Under the pieces are notes generated by a model. That model was not told the DNA's origin. It did not search any database and worked only from the letters and a program-made list of their open reading frames with translations. The translations under genes and the position numbers were made by a program. A stretch of DNA of 64,000 nt from DATFEN01 sp035691285 (GTDB taxonomy: Bacteria; Acidobacteriota; Vicinamibacteria; Fen-336), in contig DASSJI010000111.1 of NCBI GenBank assembly GCA_035691285.1, positions 37,174-101,173 of the forward strand, read 5' to 3'. Shown one piece after another: positions 1-7,731 of this stretch. Each line of letters begins with the position of its first letter. The stretch's first letter is position 1.

Positions 1-1
1 C

Positions 2-1549
2 AAGACGAACCCCACGCCCACGGGGCACCGCCGCACGATCTTCTCCGTCGGGCCGGCGTTGCTGTGGCTGCCCTTCTACGCGGCGGGAGATGTCGCCGCG
101 CGCGCGGTGGGCGACGCCCAGGACGGCTACTCGCCGTGGTACGTCCGCGCCGTCTGCGTGGGGAGCCTCGTCTACATCGTGATCGGCCTCTTGCTCGTCC
201 ATGCCCTCCTCGCGCCGCTCTTCCCCGACACCGCGACGCCGACGGTGTTGCTGCTCCTCTACGCGACCATGCTGTGGTGGTACGCGACCGTCGAGCCGGT
301 CATGAGCCATCCCGGCAGCTTCTTCCTCGCGGCCCTGGCGCTCTCGCTCTTCTGGCCCGCGCGGGAGGCCCTGTCGCTGCGTCGCGGCCTGCTGCTGGGC
401 TTCGTGATCGGCGTCGCGGCCACGGTGCGCTGGCAGAGCGCAGTGCTGCTGCTGCTGCCCGCCCTCGGGCTCGCCCCGCGCCTGCGCCGCGCGCCGGCGG
501 CGACGGTGCGCACCGGCCTCGCCACCCTCGCGGCCTTCGCCGTGGGCGCCCTGCCCCAGATGCTCGCCTGGAATGCGATCTTCGGGCAGTACCTGCTCGC
601 CGACCCGCCCCACGGCCGGGACTTCCTTCGCCTCGACCACCCGTACCTGCTCCAGACCTTCTTCTCGTCGCGCCACGGCCTGCTGTACTGGACCCCCGTC
701 CTTTGGGCTGGTTTCCTCGGCCTCCTGGCCTACCTCCGCCGCGATTTCCGGGGCGCGCTGCTGCTTCTCGTGCCGGTCGCCGCGATGAGCTACGTGAACG
801 CCTGCTCGGGCGACTGGTGGGCCGGCGGCAGCTACTCCAACCGCCGCTTCGACTCGCTGCTGCCGTTCCTGGCCGTCGGCATGGCCCACGCCATCTCGCA
901 GGCCTTCGCGGCGGCGCGGCGGCGCCCGGACCTCGCCCTCGCCGGCTTCGGCGGCGCCCTCGCGCTGTGGAACGTGCTGCTCATGGCGCAGTACAAGCAG
1001 GTGCGGCTGCCGCTGGACGACACCGTGTCCTTCGCCCGCGTGGTCGAAAACGCCGCGGCGATCGTCCAGGGCGCCACCGGGACGCCGCTCGCGTGGCCCG
1101 CAAACTGGCTGTTCGCGGCCCGGCACGGCCTCGGCGCCGGCCGTTACGACCTGATGGTCGGCAAGTACCTGTTCTACCGGCAGCAGAACCTCGGCGGCGT
1201 CATCGACCTGGGCGACCCGCGGGCCGATCCGGCCCTCGTCGGTCCCGGCTGGGGCGGCCTCCGCAACTGCGAGAGCGTCCAGTGCCGCGCCGTCGTGACC
1301 CGGGCGCGGCTCCTGGCACCCCTGGACGTTCCCGAACCCCTCGAGGTCGCCGTGCGGGCGCGCGGCGAGGGCGTCCTGGAGCTCGCCGTCAACGGCGTGG
1401 GGGTCGCCGCGTGGCCGCTGCGCGAGCGCCTCAGCGAGAGCCTCGTGCGCGTGCCCCGCGAGCGCTTCCGGCGCGAGCTGAACGATCTCTCCTTCACGGT
1501 CTCCGGTTCCGCCGACGTGGACCGCGTGCGCTTCACGAGGCTCCCGTGA
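2..1549 (+). CDS. Membrane glycosyltransferase, GT-C/PMT_2-like (5' end cut off)
   Basis: The frame is open from base 2 to the TGA at 1547-1549, so the true start lies before the window; a TTG at 59 is only the first internal start-like codon. The visible 515 residues contain many hydrophobic segments with LW/WY-rich loops in the first 350 residues, then a soluble C-terminal domain of about 130 residues. A motif like SVGPALLWLPFY near the visible N-terminus is typical of polytopic enzymes that move sugars from polyprenyl-phosphate donors at the outer face of the inner membrane. The donor-binding Asp motif would be in the missing part, so family membership is by general resemblance. It overlaps the following methyltransferase by 4 bp and opens a glycan cluster. 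Confidence 0.6.
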   Translation, partial: KTNPTPTGHRRTIFSVGPALLWLPFYAAGDVAARAVGDAQDGYSPWYVRAVCVGSLVYIVIGLLLVHALLAPLFPDTATPTVLLLLYATMLWWYATVEPVMSHPGSFFLAALALSLFWPAREALSLRRGLLLGFVIGVAATVRWQSAVLLLLPALGLAPRLRRAPAATVRTGLATLAAFAVGALPQMLAWNAIFGQYLLADPPHGRDFLRLDHPYLLQTFFSSRHGLLYWTPVLWAGFLGLLAYLRRDFRGALLLLVPVAAMSYVNACSGDWWAGGSYSNRRFDSLLPFLAVGMAHAISQAFAAARRRPDLALAGFGGALALWNVLLMAQYKQVRLPLDDTVSFARVVENAAAIVQGATGTPLAWPANWLFAARHGLGAGRYDLMVGKYLFYRQQNLGGVIDLGDPRADPALVGPGWGGLRNCESVQCRAVVTRARLLAPLDVPEPLEVAVRARGEGVLELAVNGVGVAAWPLRERLSESLVRVPRERFRRELNDLSFTVSGSADVDRVRFTRLP

Positions 1550-2274
1550 ACCGCGCAGAGTACACCCGCATGTACGACGCCGAGGAGCGGCAGTGGTGGT
1601 ACGTCGGCATGCGGCGCATCGCCTCGGCCCTGCTCGAGGGAAGCGTGCCGTCGGACCCACAGCGGCGCGTGCTCGACGCCGGCTGCGGCAGCGGCGCGAA
1701 CCTCCCGGCCCTTTCGCGCTACGGCCGGGCGGTGGGCATCGACGTGTCCAAGGACGCCTTGACCCTCGCCCGGCAGCGCCGGGCGTCGGTCGCGGGCGCC
1801 TCGGTCATGCGGCTGCCCTTCGCGGACGGCGTCTTCGGTCTCGTCACCTCCTTCGACGTGCTGTACCACCGCTGGGTGCCCGACGACGCCCTGGCGACGG
1901 GCGAGCTCGCGCGCGTGCTGGCGCCCGGGGGGTTCCTGCTCGTGCGCATGCCCGCGCTCATGCTGCTCTGGGGCGCACACGACGAGGCCGTGCACTCGCG
2001 CCACCGCTACAGGCGGGCCGAGGTCGAGACGTTGCTTCGGGGCGCCGGGCTCCAGGTGGTGCGCTCCACCTACGCGAACTTCTTCCTGTTCCCCCTCGTC
2101 CTGCTGCGACGCCGTCTCGACCGCCTCACCGGGAGGCACGGTTCGGACGTGGCCTTCCTGCCGGCTCCGTTCGAGGCGTTGTTTCGCGGGCTCCTGCTGG
2201 CCGAGGCGTGGCTCGCGCAGAGGATCTCCCTGCCCATCGGCGCGAGCGTCCTCGTTCTCGCGCGGAAGCCCTGA
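1546..2274 (+). CDS. Class I SAM-dependent methyltransferase
   Basis: A 242-residue Rossmann-fold methyltransferase. Motif I, VLDAGCGSG, sits at residues 42-50 and binds S-adenosylmethionine. An acidic strand-2 end (GIDVSKDAL) and a post-motif LPFADGVFGLVTSFDVLYH follow, the standard order for the Methyltransf_11 family. The start is GTG at 1546, overlapping the previous TGA by 4 bp (GTGA), which is the common arrangement in this window. The N-terminus (EYTRMYDAEERQWWY) resembles methyltransferases found in polysaccharide clusters. The substrate is not evident; a sugar or polyprenyl-linked glycan is an inference from the neighbours. Confidence 0.85.
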   Translation: MNRAEYTRMYDAEERQWWYVGMRRIASALLEGSVPSDPQRRVLDAGCGSGANLPALSRYGRAVGIDVSKDALTLARQRRASVAGASVMRLPFADGVFGLVTSFDVLYHRWVPDDALATGELARVLAPGGFLLVRMPALMLLWGAHDEAVHSRHRYRRAEVETLLRGAGLQVVRSTYANFFLFPLVLLRRRLDRLTGRHGSDVAFLPAPFEALFRGLLLAEAWLAQRISLPIGASVLVLARKP

Positions 2275-2282
2275 GGCGAACA

Positions 2283-2298
2283 GACCGAAGGCTCGGTC
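2283..2298. terminator. Stem-loop between convergent genes
   Basis: GACCGA (2283-2288) and TCGGTC (2293-2298) form a perfect 6-bp stem with an AGGC loop in the gap between the methyltransferase and the convergent sulfatase-like gene. There is no T-tract on either side, so it may be a weak or Rho-assisted bidirectional terminator. Confidence 0.35.
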
Positions 2299-2346
2299 GC
2301 GCCTGCCCGACGGCCTCCGGGGCGGTGCGAGCCGAGCGGCGCTGAA

Positions 2347-3648
2347 TCAGTTCACGTAGCCCAGCGCGTTCAAGCCCTCGATGGCTGCTGCGTCGAGGCC
2401 TACCTCGACCGTCTCGCTCGCGTAGCGGCGGGCGCGCATCTCATGCTGCTGGTACAGGCGCTGGAGCGCCCTCTCCCGCGCCGGCTCGTCCCGAGCGCGG
2501 TTCAGCCTCTCGCCCGGGTCCTCGCGCAGGTTGAAGAGCAGCGTGCCCGAGGCCTCGCCGCCGATCCGCTTCCAGTCGCCCTCGAGCGTGGCGCGCAGCG
2601 CCAGCTCGCGACCGTCCTTCGCCTGGCGCCGCCAGAGGTGAGCGAACAGGGGTCGCGGTGGAAGCCGCGCGTTCGGGTCGCGAAGCAGCGGAGCCAGGCT
2701 CACACCCGCGTCGGTGGCCGCGGAGGGCAGCGCGGCGACCTCGCGCAACGTCGGCAGCACGTCGATCAGGCTGACGCGGTCCGGCACTCGCCTCGGCACG
2801 ACTCCGGGGCCGTGGACGAGCAGCGGGACGTCGAGCAGCTCGGAGAACAGCGAGGCGCCGTGCCCGAAGTGGCCGCGGTCGCCCAGCTCCTCGCCGTGAT
2901 CGGCGGTGACCAGGAGCAGGGTGTCCGCTTCCCAGCCGAGCGCCTCGAAAGCGCGGCGGACGTGCTCGTCCACGACGCGGATGCCGGAGTCGTAGGCGGA
3001 GACCCTGCGCGCGTCGCCCTCGAGCGAGGGATCGAACAGCGGAGGCCGCTCGCGGTAGGGCGCGTGCACGTCCATGTAGTGGAGATAGAGAAAGTACGGC
3101 GCGCGGCGCCGGAGCTCGGGCGCGCGCTCCAGGAGGCGCGCCGTGATGGGCTCGGCGTCGAGGCGGGTCGGGAAGGCGTCGAAGCGGTCGAAGCCCTGGT
3201 CGAAGCCGAGAGCGCGCGTCAGGTTGGGATTCTCGGTGATCGCGAAGGTGGCGTAGCCTCGCCGCCGCAGCGCCTCGGGGATCGTCTCCGCCGAGGACGG
3301 AAGCCGGGGCAGGCGGATCTCGACGCCCTTGAGCCGCTCCTGGCGCTTGGCCAGGGCCAGGCCGCGCACCACGCCGTGCTCGAAAGGATAGAGCGACGTG
3401 AACAGCGATGCCGCCGCCGGGGGCGTCCAGGCCGAGACCGAGTGGGCGTTCTCGAAGACGGCGCTCCGCGGCGCCAGCGAGGCGAGGAACGGCGCCGTGT
3501 CCTTCGGGTAGCCGTAGAAGGGCAAGTGGTCGCGGCGGAGGGTATCCACCAGGATCAGGACGATGTTCGGCGGGAGGCGCGGCGCGGGCGCGCGGAGCAC
3601 GGCGGCGAACGCCACGGCGCCCGCGAGGGCGGCGAGGAGCCGCTTCAC
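2347..3648 (-). CDS. Sulfatase/phosphotransferase-fold protein, membrane-anchored
   Basis: A 433-residue protein of the alkaline phosphatase superfamily (sulfatase fold). A hydrophobic N-terminus (residues 4-18) looks like a signal or anchor. The metal-binding start NIVLILVDTLRRDH (28-41) and the later TADHGEELGD motif are both present. At the position of the sulfatase C/S-x-P-x-R signature the protein has T75-P-P-A-A, so the formylglycine cysteine and the signature arginine are absent; a threonine nucleophile would fit a phosphotransferase or phosphodiesterase better. The GTG start at 3648 overlaps the upstream GT4 stop by 4 bp. The C-terminus ends in ALGYVN, shared with the related protein at 4688-6061. 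It probably acts in the periplasm on a surface glycan or lipid (inference). Confidence 0.8.
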   Translation of the reverse strand: MKRLLAALAGAVAFAAVLRAPAPRLPPNIVLILVDTLRRDHLPFYGYPKDTAPFLASLAPRSAVFENAHSVSAWTPPAAASLFTSLYPFEHGVVRGLALAKRQERLKGVEIRLPRLPSSAETIPEALRRRGYATFAITENPNLTRALGFDQGFDRFDAFPTRLDAEPITARLLERAPELRRRAPYFLYLHYMDVHAPYRERPPLFDPSLEGDARRVSAYDSGIRVVDEHVRRAFEALGWEADTLLLVTADHGEELGDRGHFGHGASLFSELLDVPLLVHGPGVVPRRVPDRVSLIDVLPTLREVAALPSAATDAGVSLAPLLRDPNARLPPRPLFAHLWRRQAKDGRELALRATLEGDWKRIGGEASGTLLFNLREDPGERLNRARDEPARERALQRLYQQHEMRARRYASETVEVGLDAAAIEGLNALGYVN

Positions 3649-4691
3649 GCAATGCCCTCGGTGAGCGCCGCGATCACGGCGTCCCACGAGAAGCCGCGGA
3701 CGCGGCGGTAGCCGCGCTCTCCCATCTCGCGGGCGCGCTCGGCATCCTCGAGGGCGCCGAGGAGCGCGCGGCCCAGCGCCTCCGGCTCGGGAGGCGCGAC
3801 GAAGCCGGTCTCGCCGTCGACCACGAACTCGAGCGGTCCCCCGGCGTCGGTGGTGGTCACGACGGGCTTCCGGGCATGGAACGCCTCGAGGGTGACGAGG
3901 CCGTAGTCCTCGTCGAACGGCGCGTAGAAGACGACGCCGGCGCGCGCGTAGAGCTCGCGCAGCCTCCGGTCGTCCACACGGCCCAGGAGCTCGACGCGCG
4001 CCGCAACCCCCTGCTCGCGGGCCAGCGCCTCCAGGCGGGGGCGCTCGGGCCCGTCGCCGGCGATCACGACCCGAAGCCGTTCGGGCAGGAAGCGCGCGGC
4101 GCGCACGAGCAGATCGGTCCGCTTCAGGGAGTCCAGGCGGCCGACCGAGAGCGCGAAGCCCTCGTACGCCTGGGCCGAGAAGCCCTCGGGATCGAGGAGC
4201 GGCAGGCGCAGCACCTCGGCCTCGAGGCCCTGGTAGCGGCGCAGGCGGCGCGCGTTCGTCTCGGAGGTCGTGTAGAGCCGCCGGCATTCGCGCAGCGCCT
4301 GGCCGTCGAGAGCCTTCACCTTCTCGTGGAGGTCCCTTCCCTCTGGCGTGTCCGGGAAGCCGTCGACGCCCGCGTCGTGGAGATCGTAGGCCTGGCGGAA
4401 GGGGTGGAACAGCCAGCAGACCTTGCGCGGATGGCGCGCCGCGTAGCTCGGGAAGCGCGTCGCGATGAAGAGGTCGACGGGATGTCCGGACGCCTGCTCG
4501 AAGTCGAGCAGCCGCCAGGCCAGCGCCGAGCGCAGTGCAGCCTCGCGCGGGCTCCACTGGAACGGGAGCTGGACGGCCTCGGCGTCGACCCCGGCGGCGC
4601 GCAGGCGGTCCACGAGGGCGGCGAGATGCCACTCGGCGCCACCGGTCACGAAGGGCACCTGCACGCCGCCGACCAGGACGCGCCGCTTCAC
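3645..4691 (-). CDS. Glycosyltransferase family 4 (GT4)
   Basis: A 348-residue GT-B-fold glycosyltransferase. The N-terminal half carries a glycine-rich loop (PFVTGGAEWH). The C-terminal nucleotide-sugar domain has SVGRLDSLKR, an E-x7-E motif (EDYGLVTLE) and TTDAGGPLEFV, typical of GT4. It is clearly paralogous to the enzyme at 6688-7731: both share a VQ-PF--GGAE start, an ALAWR-LD segment, IAT-FPSY, HPRKV-WLFH and the C-terminal block. It sits between two sulfatase-like genes and overlaps both by 4 bp, so the three are almost certainly one transcript. Donor and acceptor sugars are unknown. Confidence 0.9.
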   Translation of the reverse strand: MKRRVLVGGVQVPFVTGGAEWHLAALVDRLRAAGVDAEAVQLPFQWSPREAALRSALAWRLLDFEQASGHPVDLFIATRFPSYAARHPRKVCWLFHPFRQAYDLHDAGVDGFPDTPEGRDLHEKVKALDGQALRECRRLYTTSETNARRLRRYQGLEAEVLRLPLLDPEGFSAQAYEGFALSVGRLDSLKRTDLLVRAARFLPERLRVVIAGDGPERPRLEALAREQGVAARVELLGRVDDRRLRELYARAGVVFYAPFDEDYGLVTLEAFHARKPVVTTTDAGGPLEFVVDGETGFVAPPEPEALGRALLGALEDAERAREMGERGYRRVRGFSWDAVIAALTEGIA

Positions 4692-6061
4692 GGCGGCGCT
4701 CCCACGTAGCCCAGGGCGCGCAGCTCCTCGAGGTCCTCGGGGGCCAGCGGCGCCGCTTCGCGCCGCCCCGGGTAGCCGGGATGCGCCCGGCGGAAGGCCT
4801 CGAGCTCGCCGAGCAGCGATGCCGCGAGCGCCTGCCGCTCGGCATGCAGGTCACGGGCTTCGCCAGGGTCCCCGGCGAGATCGTAGAGCTCGTGGCGGCC
4901 GTCGCTCGAGTGGATCAGCTTCGTCGGCCAGCGCAGCAGCGCCGTCCGGACGCGGTCGAAGCGATGGCCCCAGCGCGGGTGGATCAGATCCTTGGTGCGC
5001 GTGTAGTACAGCTCGGCCAGCACGGGATGGTTGCCCGGCTCGTAGGGGAACGCCGCGAGCAGGCGCGCGTGGCGCTCTCGGGCGAGCTGGGAGACGACGA
5101 GGCGCGGCACGTCCACCGAGGTGATCGCCTGTTCGGAGACGCGGCCCTCGCGTTGACGCGGCGCCTTGACGATCAGCGGCACGGCCAGGACCTCCTGGTA
5201 GAGGTCCTTCGAGTGCTCGGCGAGCCGATGCTCGCCGAGGAACTCACCGTGATCCGAGGTCACGACGACGAGGGCGTCGTCCCACAGTCCTTCGGCCTCG
5301 AGGCGGTCGAAGAGCCGGCCCAGCTCCTCGTCGAGGTTGGCGAGGGCGGTGTCGTACTGGTCCACGACCTGCTGGCGCAGCGCCTCGGGCGCGTCGGCGT
5401 CGCCGGGCATCACGGCCTCGGCCAGGCGCGCGATCAGGTTCGGGTTCTGGGACACGGGGCGCGGCAGGAACCCCGGCCGCTCCGCGGCGTTGTAGGGGCG
5501 GTGCGCGTCCATGTAGTTCACGAACAGGAAGAATGGCCGGTCCTTGCGGCGTGCCTCGAGCCATTCGTAGACCTGGCCGTTCTTGCGGGCCGCGCGGCCC
5601 GGCTTGACCCAGTAGGCCTCGAAGCCCTGGTCGAGCCGGTAGCGCTGCGCCATGTAACCGGCGTTGGCGACGACAGCCACGGTCTCGTAGCCCTCGGCCT
5701 GGAGCGCCTCGGCCAGGGTGAGCTGCTCGGCGCCGAGCGGGTAGGCGTTGTCGGGGACGTCCTCCGTCACCTTGAAGCCGTGGGCGCCGTGCTCGTACGG
5801 GTGCCTGCCGGTGAAGAGCGAGGCGTGGGTCGGCAGCGTCCAGGGCGAGCTCGCGAGGGCGCGCCGGTAGAGCGTCGCGACCCGCGCGAGAGCGTCTATG
5901 CGGGGGCTGGTGCGGACCGGGTAGCCGTAGCAGGAGAGGTGGTCCGCTCGCACCGTGTCCAGCGTGATGAGGACCACGTTCGGATCGCGGGGGCGGGCGC
6001 AGCCGGCGCCGAGCAGCGCCGGAACGAGGAGCGCCGCGGTGGCGCCGGGCCTTCGGAGCAT
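4688..6061 (-). CDS. Sulfatase/phosphotransferase-fold protein, possible lipoprotein
   Basis: A 457-residue sulfatase-fold protein and first gene of the minus-strand trio. The N-terminus is hydrophobic and ends in LGAGC (Cys21), a plausible but imperfect lipobox. Metal-site motifs are present (NVVLITLDTVRADH at 28-41; TSDHGEFLGE later). The signature site reads T75-L-P-T-H, so as in the sister protein at 2347-3648 threonine replaces the formylglycine-forming Cys/Ser, and His replaces Arg. The ATG at 6061 follows a CATAAT -10-like box by 12 bp. Relatives with W-T-L-P-[ST]-H are common in GC-rich soil lineages and are usually named sulfatase without biochemical proof. Confidence 0.82.
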   Translation of the reverse strand: MLRRPGATAALLVPALLGAGCARPRDPNVVLITLDTVRADHLSCYGYPVRTSPRIDALARVATLYRRALASSPWTLPTHASLFTGRHPYEHGAHGFKVTEDVPDNAYPLGAEQLTLAEALQAEGYETVAVVANAGYMAQRYRLDQGFEAYWVKPGRAARKNGQVYEWLEARRKDRPFFLFVNYMDAHRPYNAAERPGFLPRPVSQNPNLIARLAEAVMPGDADAPEALRQQVVDQYDTALANLDEELGRLFDRLEAEGLWDDALVVVTSDHGEFLGEHRLAEHSKDLYQEVLAVPLIVKAPRQREGRVSEQAITSVDVPRLVVSQLARERHARLLAAFPYEPGNHPVLAELYYTRTKDLIHPRWGHRFDRVRTALLRWPTKLIHSSDGRHELYDLAGDPGEARDLHAERQALAASLLGELEAFRRAHPGYPGRREAAPLAPEDLEELRALGYVGAPP

Positions 6062-6112
6062 CGGGAGCCGGGTATTATGCCAGCCGCGAAGGGGACGGTT
6101 ACAATCGCGCGC
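6062..6112. promoter_or_regulatory. Divergent promoter region, short or leaderless transcripts
   Basis: This 51-bp gap separates two divergent glycan operons. Minus strand: CATAAT at 6074-6079, 12 bp from the ATG at 6061. Plus strand: TACAAT at 6100-6105, 7 bp before the ATG at 6113, implying transcription starts at or next to the start codon. No convincing -35 boxes were found. Confidence 0.45.
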
Positions 6113-6691
6113 ATGCCGGACGAGCGCGAGGCGGACGCAGAGCGGCTGCGCCGCATCCGCGAGGGGGTTCGCGCCCGCGCGCTCCTGGATCCTCTCCGGC
6201 TGGGGGACGCCAAGGCCCCGCGCGAGCCGGCGCGCCTCCCGCCACTCGAGAGCGCCGTGCCGGCAGACCCGCCCGCGCGCCCCGATGCCGCGGAGGTGAA
6301 CGCCGGTTGGGACACGGCAAGGGCGCAAGCGCTCGGACTCCTGGGCCGTGCGCTGCGCCGGGCGTTCGCCCCGTTCGTCGACGCGCAGGCCGCGTGGAAC
6401 GCCCGCCAGGTGCAGCTCGACAACCGGCTGCTCGAGTACCTCGAGGCGCGTTTCGACTTCACCCACCGGCACTACGACCGCGTGCTGGGCCTCCACGGCA
6501 AGCGCCTCGAGGAGATCGACGAGCGCCACCTGATCCTGCAGGAGGAGCTGGTCCAGCACGTCCACGACCTGGTGAGGCGCATCGACCTGGTCCTGGCCGA
6601 AGCCGAGAAGGGGCGGCACTCGCTGGAGTTCGCCCTGCGCGACGTCCGAAACCGCCTCGAGCGCCTCGAAGAGAAGCTCGCGCGCGGATGA
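6113..6691 (+). CDS. Hypothetical coiled-coil protein of glycan cluster
   Basis: A 192-residue protein of unknown function. The first 75 residues are charged and low in complexity; the C-terminal half is strongly helical with heptad-like spacing (QLDNRLLEYLEAR, then a run through LVRRIDLVLAEAEK to the end), so a coiled coil is likely. No catalytic motif or signal peptide is visible. ATG 6113 is chosen because a -10-like TACAAT lies 7 bp upstream; an in-frame ATG at 6077 would add 12 residues. It overlaps the following GT4 gene by 4 bp (ATGA). Similar helical proteins accompany glycosyltransferases in polysaccharide loci and may scaffold them, but that is inference. Confidence 0.7.
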   Translation: MPDEREADAERLRRIREGVRARALLDPLRLGDAKAPREPARLPPLESAVPADPPARPDAAEVNAGWDTARAQALGLLGRALRRAFAPFVDAQAAWNARQVQLDNRLLEYLEARFDFTHRHYDRVLGLHGKRLEEIDERHLILQEELVQHVHDLVRRIDLVLAEAEKGRHSLEFALRDVRNRLERLEEKLARG

Positions 6692-7731
6692 GGAGCGTCC
6701 TCGTCTGCGGCGTCCAGGCCCCGTTCATCGTGGGCGGCGCCGAGATCCTGACCCGCGAGCTCCTCGAGAACCTCAAAGGGCGCGGCCTGCGGGCCGACCT
6801 CGTCAACGTGCCGTTCAAGTGGTACCCGGTGTCGGAGCTGCTGCGGCAAGCCCTGGCCTGGCGCATGCTCGACGTGACCGAGAGCAACGGGGAGAAGGTC
6901 GAGCTCGTGATCGCCACCAAGTTCCCGAGCTACCTCGTGCGCCACCCCCGAAAGGTGACGTGGCTCTTCCACCAGCACCGCGAGGCCTACGACCTCTACG
7001 GCACGCCGTACTGCTCGTTCAAGGCGACGCCCGAGGACGATGCGGTGCGCTCTGCGATCCAGGAGCTCGACACGACCTCGCTCTCCGAGTGCAAGAAGAT
7101 CTTCACGATCTCGCGCAACGTCGCGGACCGCCTTGCGCGGTGGAACGGCCTCGAGGGCGAGGCCCTCTATCCCCCGCCCCAGCATGCGGGCCGCTACTAT
7201 GCCGACAGCGTCGGCGACTACTTCTTCTATTGCGGCCGCCTCGACCGGCTGAAGCGCCTCGACCTGGTCCTGGACGCCGTCGCCCGGGCGGACGGCGCGC
7301 TCCTGAAGATCGCGGGGCAGGGCCCCCTCGAGCCCCAGCTGCGCAAGCAGATCGCGCGCCTGGGCCTCGGCGACCGCGTCGAGCTCCTGGGCTTCGTGCC
7401 GGCGGACGAGCTGCTCGCGCTCTACGCCCGCTGCCGCGCGGCGGTGTACACGCCCGTCAACGAAGACTACGGCTACGTGACCGTCGAGGCCTTCCTCTCG
7501 GCGCGCCCGGTGCTCACGACCACCGACGCCGGCGGGCCGCTGGAGTTCGTGAGCGACGGCGAGAGCGGCTTCGTGGCTGCGCCCGATGCGGAGGCCCTGG
7601 CCGACGCGATGCGCCGGACGCTGGCGTTGCCCGAGACGCGTGTGCGGGCGATGGGGGAGGCCGGCCGCGAGCGGGTCAAGGACATCTCCTGGGAGCGTGT
7701 GATCGGCCGACTCACGGAGACGCTCCTGTGA
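6688..7731 (+). CDS. Glycosyltransferase family 4 (GT4)
   Basis: A 347-residue GT-B enzyme, paralogue of the gene at 3645-4691. It has the glycine-rich N-terminal loop (PFIVGGAEIL), the acceptor-domain block HPRKVTWLFHQHREAYDL, then YCGRLDRLKRLDLVLDA, the E-x7-E motif in NEDYGYVTVEAF and TTDAGGPLEFV. Its ATG overlaps the preceding TGA and its TGA overlaps the next GTG, so it is translationally coupled on both sides. It is expected to be cytoplasmic and to add a sugar from a nucleotide donor to a lipid-linked glycan; specificity cannot be read from the sequence. Confidence 0.9.
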   Translation: MRSVLVCGVQAPFIVGGAEILTRELLENLKGRGLRADLVNVPFKWYPVSELLRQALAWRMLDVTESNGEKVELVIATKFPSYLVRHPRKVTWLFHQHREAYDLYGTPYCSFKATPEDDAVRSAIQELDTTSLSECKKIFTISRNVADRLARWNGLEGEALYPPPQHAGRYYADSVGDYFFYCGRLDRLKRLDLVLDAVARADGALLKIAGQGPLEPQLRKQIARLGLGDRVELLGFVPADELLALYARCRAAVYTPVNEDYGYVTVEAFLSARPVLTTTDAGGPLEFVSDGESGFVAAPDAEALADAMRRTLALPETRVRAMGEAGRERVKDISWERVIGRLTETLL

